37,698 nucleotides of DNA from Actinomycetota bacterium (GTDB lineage Bacteria; Actinomycetota; Thermoleophilia; Gaiellales; Gaiellaceae). The notes under the pieces were generated by a model, which was not told the origin of the DNA, searched no databases, and saw only the letters and a list, made by a program, of their open reading frames with translations. Position 1 is the first letter of the stretch. Every line of letters starts with the position of its first letter. Positions 7,258-14,454 of this stretch are shown here, one piece after another. Where the stretch lies: the NCBI GenBank assembly GCA_020029595.1, contig JAIBJN010000011.1, positions 1 through 37,698 of the forward strand. Reading direction: 5' to 3'. The translations under genes were made by a program, and so were the position numbers.

Positions 7258-8145
7258 CTACGCCGCCGAGGCGGCGAGCTCGTCGAGGAGGGCGAGCGCG
7301 GCGCCCTCGCGCAGGCCCGCCCGCGAGATCTCGAGCGGGACGCCGAGACGGGCTTGAAGCCCTGCGAGGATGATCGCGCCGGCCGCGAGTGTGCGGGCGC
7401 GCCGCTCGTGGAGGCCGAAGGTCTTCGCCACCTTGGCCGAGGAGCGCTTCCCGAGGATCTGGAGGGCTGCCTCGAACTCGTCGGCCTCGAGCTCCTTCCC
7501 CACGAGCTTGCGGAGCGCGCGCGCCGTCCCGCCCGCCGCGAGGGCCGCCTGCGGAAGCGGCGGCACGAAGCCTTCCAGGTGCCGCTCCACCTCGTCACGC
7601 GCGGCCGTGAGGGCGCGCCTTCGCGGCGGGTCGTCCACGAGGACGCGCTGGGTGAGCCGGACAGCGCCCACGTCCAGCGAGCGCGACCACGCCGGGCCGC
7701 CGTCCACGGTTCCCACGACCGCCTCCGTAGAGCCGCCGCCGACGTCGCAAACGGCGACGCTCTGGGGCATGGAGGACGCGGCCGCCACCGCCCCCTCGAA
7801 GGCCAGTCGCCCCTCCTCGTCGGCGGAGAGGACGCGCACCGGAGCTCCGCCTGCGGAATAGAGCGCGCTGAGGAGCTTCTTGCCGTTGGCACTCTGGCGG
7901 CCGGGCGCCGTCACGATCACCTCGACCACGGCGACTCCGAGTCCTCGCGCAAGTCGCGTGTAGCCGCCGGCGCAGCGAGCCGCCTCCGCGATCCGCTCGG
8001 CCGAGAGGCGCCCGTCACGCTCGACGTCCTCGCCCAGGAACAGGTGCTCACGCTCCTCCCGCAGGGGAACGAGCGTCGCCCGGTCCCGGGAGGCCACGAG
8101 CAGACGGACCGTGTTCGAGCCCACGTCGACGATGCCGACCTTCAT
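7258..8145 (-). CDS. ppx: Exopolyphosphatase / pppGpp phosphohydrolase family (Ppx/GppA)
   Basis: 295 residues from ATG 8145, which opens the canonical phosphate-binding motif GIVDVGSNTVRLLV; the second ATP-binding-like motif is VCDVGGGSTEAV, and a further glycine pair lies in AAGGTARAL. Ppx removes terminal phosphate from long polyphosphate; short members like this lack the C-terminal HD domain and have been linked to polyphosphate or pppGpp. It follows ppk by 41 bases. A GAGAAT hexamer at 8155-8160 could be an extra promoter. The reading frame continues upstream inside ppk, but that part is out of frame with ppk and not homologous. Confidence 0.92.
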   Translation of the reverse strand: MKVGIVDVGSNTVRLLVASRDRATLVPLREEREHLFLGEDVERDGRLSAERIAEAARCAGGYTRLARGLGVAVVEVIVTAPGRQSANGKKLLSALYSAGGAPVRVLSADEEGRLAFEGAVAAASSMPQSVAVCDVGGGSTEAVVGTVDGGPAWSRSLDVGAVRLTQRVLVDDPPRRRALTAARDEVERHLEGFVPPLPQAALAAGGTARALRKLVGKELEADEFEAALQILGKRSSAKVAKTFGLHERRARTLAAGAIILAGLQARLGVPLEISRAGLREGAALALLDELAASAA

Positions 8146-8186
8146 CAGGTGCGTATTCTCCGGTCGGCGTCGGCTGGAACCCGGCC

Positions 8187-10280
8187 TCAGCGCGGCCGGC
8201 GGGCGACGCGGCGCGGCGCCCGCGTGCGAGCCTTGCGCATGAGCGCGTCGTGGCTCCCGCGAACGGTCTGGTCCTTCCTCGGACGCAGCCGCTTCCAGTC
8301 GCCGTCCGGCTGGAGCGTCCAGGCCGTGTTGTCGTCGAGCAGGACGTCGAAGGCGGTCGCGAGCTGCCCCTGCACCTTCGGATCCTCCACCGGGGCAGCG
8401 ATCTCGATGCGGTGATCGAGGTTGCGGGTCATGAGGTCGGCGCTTCCGAGAAAGGTCGTCGCCGTGTCGTCGGCCTCGAAGATGAAGAAGCGGCTGTGCT
8501 CGAGGAAACGCCCGAGGACGCTCCGTACGCGAATCGTCTTGGAGAGCCCCGGGACGCCCGGGCGGAGGGTGCAGATCGACCGCGCGACGATGTCGATCTC
8601 GGCGCCGGCCTGCGCCGCCGAGTAGAGCTCGTCGATGATCGTCTCGTCCGTGAGAGCGTTCGTCTTCAGCCGGATGCGCGCCTGGCGGCCGTCGGCCGCC
8701 GCCTTGGCGACGGCGCGAATCTCCTCCACGATCCGGCGCCGGAGGTTGAAGGGCGCGACGAGGATCTTGCGAAAGCGCTGCGGGCGGCCGAAGCCGGTGA
8801 CGTAGTTGAAGAGGTCGGCGACGTCGGCGGCGATCTCCTCGTCGGCCGTGAAGAGGCCGAAGTCCTCGTAGATGCGGGCGGTGAGGGCGTGGTAGTTGCC
8901 CGTCCCGAGGTGGACGTAGCGGCGCAAGGTGCTCCCCTCGCGGCGCACGACGAGCGTCGTCTTCGCGTGGATCTTGAGGTTGGGGAAGCCGTAGACGACG
9001 TGGACGCCCGCGCGCTCGAGGGCCCGCGACCATTCGATGTTCTTGTGCTCGTCGAACCGCGCCTTCAGCTCGACGAGGCAGACGCTCTGGCGCCCGTCCT
9101 CGGCCACCTCGATGAGGGCCGGGACGACCGGCGAGTCGTCGCTCGTACGGTAGACCGTCGTCTTCAGCCCGATCACGGCCGGGTCGCGCGCGGCCTCGCG
9201 CACGAAGCGCTCGAAGGTCGTCACGAACGAGTCGTACGGGTGGTGGACGAGCACATCGCCGCGCCGGATCTCGGCGAAGAACCCCTCGCCGCCCCGGACC
9301 GCCGCGAGGCGGGCCGGCGTGCTCGGCACCCAGGGCTCGTCCTTCAGCTCCGGGCGGTCGAGCGACGCGAGCTGGGAGAGATCCGCGAGGTCGAGGGGGC
9401 CGCGGATCGGATACACCTGCTCCTGGCCGGCGCCGAGTCCCTCGGTCAGCCGCCCGAGCATCCGGTTCGAGACGGAGCCCGACACCTCGAGGCGCACGAC
9501 GTCGCCGAAGCGGCGTCGCCGAAGCTCGAGCTCCACCGCCTCGAGCAGGTCGTCCGCCTCGTCGGAGACTTCGAAGTCCGCGTCGCGGGTGACCCGGAAG
9601 ATCGCCCGCTCGACGATCTCCATCTGCGGGAAGAGCCAGTCGAGGAAGTGAGCGATCACGGACTCGAGGGGGACGAACGCGCTCCGCTTGCCGACCTCGA
9701 GGAAGCGCGGCAGGGCCTCGGGGACCTTGACGCGGGCGAAGCGCTCTTCCCCGGTTTCGGGATCGCGGACGAGCACCGCCAGGCTGTTGGAGAGGCCCGA
9801 GATGTACGGAAACGGCTGGCCGGGACCGACGGCGAGAGGCGTCAGCACCGGGTAGATCTCCCGGTCGAAGCGCCGCTCGAGCTCGGAGAGCTCCTTCTCC
9901 GAGCAGTCGCTCACCTGCGCGATGACGATCCCCCGCTCGCCGAGCGCGGGTACGAGCTCGCGGCTCCAGAGCCGCGACTGCTGCGCCGTCAGGGCGAGCA
10001 CTCGCTCGCGGATCTCGCCGAGCGTCGCGGACGGCGTCCGCCCGTCGGACGAGAGCACGGAGATCCCGGCCGCCTCCTGACCCATCAGGCCGGCCACGCG
10101 CACCATGAAGAACTCGTCGAGGTTCGCCGAGAAGATCGAGCAGAACTTCACCCTCTCGAGGATCGGGACCGCGGGGTCGCCGGCCAGCTCGAGCACGCGC
10201 GCGTTGAACTCGAGCCAGGAGAGCTCTCGGTTGAGGAGCCGGTTGCCTCCCTTCGGCACGGTCCGTGTCTCGGCGCGCAT
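8187..10280 (-). CDS. ppk: Polyphosphate kinase 1
   Basis: 697 residues, about the usual length. The N-terminus has LLNRELSWLEFN. The catalytic domain carries the phospho-His motif NLKIHAKTTL (near residue 435-440) and the second conserved His in RFLEHSRFF. The enzyme makes polyphosphate reversibly from ATP. I chose ATG 10280: the in-frame ATGs at 10298 and 10295 overlap the predicted -10 (GATGAT, 10294-10299) and could not be on the transcript. The C-terminus is a basic tail rich in Arg. It is transcribed ahead of ppx. Confidence 0.95.
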   Translation of the reverse strand: MRAETRTVPKGGNRLLNRELSWLEFNARVLELAGDPAVPILERVKFCSIFSANLDEFFMVRVAGLMGQEAAGISVLSSDGRTPSATLGEIRERVLALTAQQSRLWSRELVPALGERGIVIAQVSDCSEKELSELERRFDREIYPVLTPLAVGPGQPFPYISGLSNSLAVLVRDPETGEERFARVKVPEALPRFLEVGKRSAFVPLESVIAHFLDWLFPQMEIVERAIFRVTRDADFEVSDEADDLLEAVELELRRRRFGDVVRLEVSGSVSNRMLGRLTEGLGAGQEQVYPIRGPLDLADLSQLASLDRPELKDEPWVPSTPARLAAVRGGEGFFAEIRRGDVLVHHPYDSFVTTFERFVREAARDPAVIGLKTTVYRTSDDSPVVPALIEVAEDGRQSVCLVELKARFDEHKNIEWSRALERAGVHVVYGFPNLKIHAKTTLVVRREGSTLRRYVHLGTGNYHALTARIYEDFGLFTADEEIAADVADLFNYVTGFGRPQRFRKILVAPFNLRRRIVEEIRAVAKAAADGRQARIRLKTNALTDETIIDELYSAAQAGAEIDIVARSICTLRPGVPGLSKTIRVRSVLGRFLEHSRFFIFEADDTATTFLGSADLMTRNLDHRIEIAAPVEDPKVQGQLATAFDVLLDDNTAWTLQPDGDWKRLRPRKDQTVRGSHDALMRKARTRAPRRVARRPR

Positions 10281-10293
10281 AGACGTAGAGTGC

Positions 10294-10349
10294 ATCATCT
10301 CGTGGGTGCTTGGCTAGCGGGGTTACGTTCTGGTGAAGACATGGGGAAC
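10294..10349 (-). promoter_or_regulatory. Pho box and -10 of ppk
   Basis: Minus-strand repeats GTTCCCCATGT (slot 50), CTTCACCAGAA (slot 39) and CGTAACCCCGC (slot 28) precede -10 GATGAT at 10294-10299. The predicted start of transcription is near 10287, which leaves about 7 bases before ATG 10280. Confidence 0.7.
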
Positions 10350-10355
10350 GGCCCG

Positions 10356-11096
10356 CTAGGCCGCGGCGGCGGGCTCCTCGGCTCGCTCCTCGCGAAACGG
10401 GAGGAGGTAGGCGGGACCCGAAGAGCGAAGGTAGGCGACGAGCTCATCCTCGTCCTTCGCGCACGGAAGCAGGGTCTTCCAGGAGGAGAGGTGCTCGCGC
10501 CGGTGGGCGTCGCCGCCGGCGACGACGGGCACGTCCCCCGCGGCCACCCAGCCGTACAGGTCGGGGCCGTTGAAGAGCTCGGCGCGGTGGAGGAGCGGCG
10601 CCAACGTGTCCCACTCGCGCCAGAAGCGCCGGGTCGTCCGCGCCGGCACGGGGTCGGCGTCACGCCCGTGCGGATGCGCGGCGACGAGGGCCGCGCCGGC
10701 CTCCCGCGCGCTGAGCAGCGCGCCGACGAGGCCGAGGTCGGGCGAGACGAGCTCCCGGAGGCCAAGCGCGAGCGCGTGCGCGGAGAGGTCGGGATCGCGG
10801 TGGTTGTGCGTCAGCTCGAGCCCGGGGACGACGAGCATCCCGTAGCGCCCGCGGGCCCGCTCCGCCTCCAGGTCGACTGCGGCCAGGTAGCCGGCGAAGT
10901 TTTCCTGGTGCACGCAGGATTGCGGCGGGCGCCACGGGTCGTCGCTGCGAAGCACGTGGTCCGTGACGCAGAGGACGTCGAACCCGGCACGGCCGTAGAG
11001 GTCGACGAGCTGGCGAAGCGTCAGGGCGCCGTCGCTCCACGTCGTATGGGCGTGCAGCTCGCACAGGAGGGTCCTGGGGCTCGGTGGAGTGCTCAT
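10356..11096 (-). CDS. PHP-domain metallophosphoesterase, predicted Pho regulon member
   Basis: 246 residues. The metal-binding motifs of the PHP family are all visible: ELHAHTTWSDG near residue 14, VTDHV, PGLELTH, AAHPHG and AGGDAHR. The family includes histidinol phosphatases, nucleotide phosphatases (YciV/RNase AM) and DNA polymerase domains; as a lone domain it is most likely a soluble phosphoesterase. A Pho-type promoter lies directly upstream, with ATG 11096 exactly 7 bases after the -10, so the message should be leaderless. It lies upstream of ppk on the same strand. Substrate not known; a phosphate-scavenging role is inferred. Confidence 0.88.
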   Translation of the reverse strand: MSTPPSPRTLLCELHAHTTWSDGALTLRQLVDLYGRAGFDVLCVTDHVLRSDDPWRPPQSCVHQENFAGYLAAVDLEAERARGRYGMLVVPGLELTHNHRDPDLSAHALALGLRELVSPDLGLVGALLSAREAGAALVAAHPHGRDADPVPARTTRRFWREWDTLAPLLHRAELFNGPDLYGWVAAGDVPVVAGGDAHRREHLSSWKTLLPCAKDEDELVAYLRSSGPAYLLPFREERAEEPAAAA

Positions 11097-11102
11097 GGCC
11101 GG

Positions 11103-11158
11103 AGTGTCCGACGAGCACGTCGACGCGTGGGCAACGGAGTGGTGAAGGTCGTGGGAAA
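11103..11158 (-). promoter_or_regulatory. Pho box and -10 of the PHP phosphoesterase gene
   Basis: Minus-strand repeats TTTCCCACGAC (slot 50), CTTCACCACTC (slot 39) and CGTTGCCCACG (slot 28) lead to -10 GACACT at 11103-11108, the same hexamer at the same distance as pstS. Confidence 0.75.
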
Positions 11159-11164
11159 GGCAGC

Positions 11165-11190
11165 AGCCCGCCGGCGAGGGCGGGCGGGCT
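11165..11190 (-). terminator. Terminator-like hairpin before the PHP promoter
   Basis: Perfect 8-base arms AGCCCGCC and GGCGGGCT around a 10-base loop. On the minus strand it is followed by the pyrimidine-rich GCTGCCTTTC. It would end the transcript from the Pho-type promoter at 11344-11410. Confidence 0.45.
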
Positions 11191-11220
11191 CCTGCTCGGC
11201 GGGCGGGTGGGAGCCCAGGG

Positions 11221-11325
11221 CTACACTCGCGGACGGCCGGGGCGGTGGACGGTTTCCGCCTCCTGCACGGAAGGGCCGGTCCGCCGAGCCTGGGCGAGCT
11301 CCCCGGGAAGACCTCTCGAGCTCAC
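11221..11325 (-). CDS. Candidate 34-residue peptide downstream of a Pho-type promoter
   Basis: GTG at 11325 follows AGGAAGGTGA, a good Shine-Dalgarno match 4 bases upstream, and reads 34 codons to TAG at 11221. The peptide (beginning VSSRGLPGELAQARR) is polar and has no recognisable family. It sits between a Pho-type promoter (11344-11410) and a hairpin (11165-11190). The same frame stays open far upstream, which in GC-rich DNA means little. It may equally be non-coding RNA. Confidence 0.3.
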   Translation of the reverse strand: MSSRGLPGELAQARRTGPSVQEAETVHRPGRPRV

Positions 11326-11343
11326 GGCATCACCTTCCTGGGC

Positions 11344-11410
11344 AGTGTCGACCCGCCGCTGCCCTCCGTGGGCACCGGAGTGGTGAACATCCGGCGAGAG
11401 GTGGGTGAAG
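11344..11410 (-). promoter_or_regulatory. Orphan Pho box B and -10
   Basis: Minus-strand repeats CTTCACCCACC (slot 61), TCTCGCCGGAT (50), GTTCACCACTC (39) and CGGTGCCCACG (28), then -10 GACACT at 11344-11349. Hexamer and spacing equal those of pstS. No recognised gene follows for 250 bases. Confidence 0.7.
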
Positions 11411-11429
11411 CAGCCTCCGCTAGAGCAAG

Positions 11430-11503
11430 GGCAGCCGGCGGCCCGGCTCCTGCGGGGCCGCCGGCGAGGCGTGAGGAAGCGACGCGCCGGCCAGCCGCGC
11501 CGC
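11430..11503 (-). ncRNA. Candidate Pho-controlled small RNA A
   Basis: Predicted transcript from about 11503, 7 bases past the -10 of Pho box A, to a strong hairpin at 11434-11465 with perfect 10-base arms (GCCGGCGGCC and its complement) around a 12-base loop. After the hairpin the minus strand reads TGCCCTTGCTCT. No start codon lies where a leaderless gene would begin. Length and ends are inferred from the promoter and hairpin alone. Confidence 0.35.
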
Positions 11504-11509
11504 AGGCCG

Positions 11510-11576
11510 AGTATCGCCGCGCCCCCACCGACCGTGGGCTCCCGGCTCGTGAAGAAGCGGTGACGGACCGGTGACG
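11510..11576 (-). promoter_or_regulatory. Orphan Pho box A and -10
   Basis: Minus-strand repeats CGTCACCGGTC (slot 61), CGTCACCGCTT (50), CTTCACGAGCC (39) and GGGAGCCCACG (28) precede -10 GATACT at 11510-11515, in the same register as pstS. It lies just past the 3' end of the CBS gene and points away from it. Confidence 0.65.
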
Positions 11577-11584
11577 GAGAGCCC

Positions 11585-11974
11585 TCAGACGCCGCGGGGC
11601 GCGGAATCCTGGAGCGCGACGCGCATGAGGTCGCGAATCGAGATGATCCCGGCGATCGCCCCACCGTCCATCACCGGGAGATGGCGGAAGCCGCCGTGGA
11701 TCATGAGCGCGGCGGCGTGGTCGGTCGAGTCGGAGGCCTCGATCGTCTCGGGATGCCTCGTCATCCAGTCCCGAACGCGGGCGTCTTCGGAGAGCCCGGC
11801 CGCGACGGCTTTGAGGATGTCGCGCTCCGTGAGGATCCCCTCGAGCCGGTCTCCGTCCATGACGAGGACGGCGCCGACCCCGCGCGCGACCATGTGCTGA
11901 GCCGCCTCCGAGATCCGCTCGTCTGGCACGGCGGCGAGAAGTTCGCGCGACATGTGGTCAGCGATCACCGACAC
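11585..11974 (-). CDS. Protein of two CBS domains
   Basis: 129 residues from GTG 11974 (a second GTG is at 11968). Two CBS motifs fill the chain (about 8-62 and 70-125): GVGAVLVMDGDRLEGILTERDI and later the paired ISIRDLM. Stand-alone CBS pairs bind adenine nucleotides and act as energy or ligand sensors. It lies 50 bases downstream of phoB, separated by a hairpin; TAGGAT at 11983-11988 looks like its own -10. Confidence 0.88.
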   Translation of the reverse strand: MSVIADHMSRELLAAVPDERISEAAQHMVARGVGAVLVMDGDRLEGILTERDILKAVAAGLSEDARVRDWMTRHPETIEASDSTDHAAALMIHGGFRHLPVMDGGAIAGIISIRDLMRVALQDSAPRGV

Positions 11975-11995
11975 CGGCCGCGATCCTAAAGGCAA

Positions 11996-12021
11996 GAGGG
12001 CGGGCACGTCGACCCGCCCTC
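11996..12021 (-). terminator. Terminator-like hairpin after phoB
   Basis: Perfect 9-base arms GAGGGCGGG and CCCGCCCTC around an 8-base loop, 4 bases past the phoB stop, followed on the minus strand by TTGCCTTTA. Likely terminator or attenuator between phoB and the CBS gene. Confidence 0.6.
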
Positions 12022-12024
12022 GGG

Positions 12025-12720
12025 CTACTTGGCGACGGCCTCGAGCTTGTAGCCGACGCCGTACCGCGTCTGGATGAACGTGTGCGCTGGCGCAAGGGAC
12101 TCCAGCTTGTCCCGGATCTTGCGCACGAAGACGTCCACGGTGCGGTCGCGGTGGGTGAGCCGGCGGCCCCACACTTTCTGGAGGAGCTCGTCCCGCGTGA
12201 CGACCCGCCCCCGCTCGAGCGCGAGCGCGTAGAGGAGGCGGAACTCCGTCGGCGTCAGCTCCGCGCTCTGCCCGCCCACGTAGGCCTGCACGTTGAGCGG
12301 GTCGACCCTCAGCTCCTCGATCTCGATCGGCTCGCCGCGACGTTCGTCCTGGACACGGACGCCGCGGCGGGCCGCGGCGCGCACGCGCGCGACGAGCTCC
12401 TTCATGGAGAACGGCTTCACGAGGTAGTCGTCCGCCCCGATCTCGAGGGCGTGCACCCGGTCGTGCTCGGTCCCGCGCGCGCTCACGACGACGATCGGCG
12501 TCCCGATCCCCTCGGCGCGGGCCGTCTCGATCAGCTTCCACCCGTCCACGCCCGGGAGCATGAGGTCGAGGACGCAGACGTCGGGACGCTCGTAGCGGAG
12601 GCGCGCCAGGCCCGACTCCCCCTTGTTCACCCAGAGCGGATCGAAACCCGCCGTGGTCAGGTGCCGGGCCATGCCCTCGGCGATGACGTCGTCGTCCTCG
12701 ATGATAAGCACCTTCGACAC
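12025..12720 (-). CDS. phoB: PhoB/PhoP-type OmpR-family response regulator
   Basis: 231 residues from GTG 12720, chosen over a GTG at 12768 because GAGGG lies 5 bases upstream and the predicted -10 (12731-12736) lies in between. The receiver has EDDD near residue 8, phospho-acceptor in VCVLDLMLPGVDG and the switch lysine in DDYLVKPFS. The C-terminal winged helix (about 130-228) includes ELTPTEFRLLYAL and RTVDVFVRKIRDKL. It would activate the Pho promoters; the gene has its own Pho box, implying autoregulation. Its probable kinase, PhoR, is encoded 3.5 kb away, divergently. Assignment rests on context plus homology. Confidence 0.9.
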   Translation of the reverse strand: MSKVLIIEDDDVIAEGMARHLTTAGFDPLWVNKGESGLARLRYERPDVCVLDLMLPGVDGWKLIETARAEGIGTPIVVVSARGTEHDRVHALEIGADDYLVKPFSMKELVARVRAAARRGVRVQDERRGEPIEIEELRVDPLNVQAYVGGQSAELTPTEFRLLYALALERGRVVTRDELLQKVWGRRLTHRDRTVDVFVRKIRDKLESLAPAHTFIQTRYGVGYKLEAVAK

Positions 12721-12730
12721 GCTGCCCTCG

Positions 12731-12797
12731 ATTCTGCCCTCCGGCACGCGGCCAAGGGGTGCCTCCACGGTAGCGAACTGGTGAAGAAGTGGTGAAG
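12731..12797 (-). promoter_or_regulatory. Pho box and -10 of phoB
   Basis: Two strong minus-strand repeats, CTTCACCACTT (slot 61) and CTTCACCAGTT (slot 50), with weaker CGCTACCGTGG (39) and AGGCACCCCTT (28), precede -10 CAGAAT at 12731-12736. The box begins 5 bases past the stop of the MFS-rhodanese gene. Confidence 0.75.
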
Positions 12798-12801
12798 CGA
12801 C

Positions 12802-14454
12802 TCACCACTGCGGAGGCGCCATCCCCGGCAGGCCGCCGTCGTCTCCCTTGGGAGCCTCGACGACGGGCAGCCCTGTCTCCTTCCAGGCGGCGAAGCCCCC
12901 GACGATGTCGGTCGCGCGCGCGTAGCCCAGATCGCGCAGGCGCCCTGCGGCGAGGCTCGAGGAGAAGCCCTGGGCGCAGAACACGACGAGGCGCCTGCCC
13001 AGACCCCCGATGTGCGGGTTTGCGAACTCGCAGTCCGGGTCGGCCCGCCATTCGAGCACGGAGAGCGGAATGTGGATCGACCCCGGGATCACGCCGTTCC
13101 GTTGCCGCTCGTCGTCCGCACGTACGTCGACGAGAAGGGCGCCGCGCCCGGCCTCCTCGCTCGCCGCCTCCGGGGTGAGACGCGGCGCGATCCGCCGCCG
13201 AGAGCGGGCGAGGAGCTCCCCGACCGTGAGGCGGCGCCCGGGCCACGAGGTGACCGCGACCCACAGGCCGCTCGCCGCGGTCAGGGCCGCGACGGTCGCA
13301 GTGGCGGGGCCGGTGCCCGCGGCGTCCGCGAGCAGGCCCGCGAGCAGCGCCCCGACCACAAACCCCGCGTCCCGCCAGAAGCGGTAGACGCCGACAAGCG
13401 CTGCCCGGTCCACGGGCGCCGCAACGTCGGAGACGGCGGCGATGAGCGTCGGATAGACGAGAGCGGTGCCGGCCCCGAGGAGTACGGCGGCCGCAAACGA
13501 GGGGCCGAAGGCCCCGTCGCCCGCGGCGAGGAGCGCCAGGGCAAGCGCCTGGACGAGCATCCCCGCGGCGATCAGCGGCTTCCGGCCGAGGTGGTCCGAC
13601 GCCCAGCCGGTCGCGAGCTGGCCGACCCCCCAGACAGCCGGATAGGCCCCCGCCACGAGGCCGATCTCGGCGACCTCCGCCCCTGCCGCGGACATCGAGA
13701 GCGGGACGAGGCCCCAGACGAGCGCGTCGTTCAGGTTGTTCACGAGCCCGGCCTGGGAGCAGGCCCTGAGCACCGGGTCGCGGACGGTTCCGCGCGCGAA
13801 GGCCTCACGGAAGCGGCCGGGCCGCGCCTCCCCGTGCGAGCGTTGTTCGACGGCCACGTGGCCGGCCGTGTCCGACACGAGGAAGACCGAGACGAGCGTC
13901 CCGATCCCGGCGACGATCGCGGCGCCCACCCAGACGACGGTCCGCGGCGCGTACGCGGCGGCGAGGGCGCCGCTCGCCAGGGCCGCGAGCGAGACGCCGA
14001 GATAGCCGGCCGACTCGTTGAGCCCGAGCGCGAGCCCTCGGCGGACGGAGCCGACGAGGTCGATCTTCATCACGACCGTCATCGACCACGCGAGACCCTG
14101 GTTCACCCCGAGGAAGAGGTTCGCCACGACGATCCACTCCCAGCTGGGCGCCAGAGCGACCAAGATCGGTACGGGAAGCGCGAAGAGCCAGCCGGCCACG
14201 AGGAGTCGCTTCCGCCCGGCACGCTCCGCCAGCCCCCCGGCCGCGAGGTTCGTGAAGGCCTTGGCGACGCCGAAGGCGACGACGAAGGAGAGGATCGCGG
14301 CGCTCGAGGCGAGGCCGAACTCCTCCTCGCCGACGAGCGGGAGCACGCTCCGCTCGAGCCCGACCATCGCGCCGACGAACGCATTCAGCGCGACGAGCAG
14401 CGTGAACTGACGGGCGTTTGCCCGCAGGCCGAGCCGCGCCGTGGGCCGGGTCAC
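12802..14454 (-). CDS. MFS transporter fused to a C-terminal rhodanese domain
   Basis: 550 residues. Residues about 1-420 are a 12-helix MFS transporter (GLAERAGRKRLLVAGW and ASDHLGRKPLIAAG are the two halves of the duplicated loop motif). Residues about 440-540 are a rhodanese domain with active-site loop VVFCAQGFSSS, so the sulfur-accepting Cys is present. GTG 14454 overlaps the stop of the metallo-hydrolase gene (GTGA). The fusion suggests that transport of a sulfur compound is coupled to sulfur transfer on the cytoplasmic side; substrate unknown. The open frame continues far upstream inside the next gene, but that part is not homologous. Confidence 0.88.
   Translation of the reverse strand: MTRPTARLGLRANARQFTLLVALNAFVGAMVGLERSVLPLVGEEEFGLASSAAILSFVVAFGVAKAFTNLAAGGLAERAGRKRLLVAGWLFALPVPILVALAPSWEWIVVANLFLGVNQGLAWSMTVVMKIDLVGSVRRGLALGLNESAGYLGVSLAALASGALAAAYAPRTVVWVGAAIVAGIGTLVSVFLVSDTAGHVAVEQRSHGEARPGRFREAFARGTVRDPVLRACSQAGLVNNLNDALVWGLVPLSMSAAGAEVAEIGLVAGAYPAVWGVGQLATGWASDHLGRKPLIAAGMLVQALALALLAAGDGAFGPSFAAAVLLGAGTALVYPTLIAAVSDVAAPVDRAALVGVYRFWRDAGFVVGALLAGLLADAAGTGPATATVAALTAASGLWVAVTSWPGRRLTVGELLARSRRRIAPRLTPEAASEEAGRGALLVDVRADDERQRNGVIPGSIHIPLSVLEWRADPDCEFANPHIGGLGRRLVVFCAQGFSSSLAAGRLRDLGYARATDIVGGFAAWKETGLPVVEAPKGDDGGLPGMAPPQW

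Noticed and set aside
8146-9033. N-terminal extension of the ppx frame
   Set aside because: It lies within ppk in another frame; Ppx homology starts exactly at ATG 8145.
8250-11408. A 1052-codon plus-strand open frame
   Set aside because: It is antisense to ppk, PHP and the promoter region; the sequence is charged and repetitive with no domain, an effect of GC-rich codon use.
11245-11574. 109-codon plus-strand frame in the PHP-CBS gap
   Set aside because: No ribosome site, no homology, Arg/Pro-rich, and it runs against the Pho promoters.
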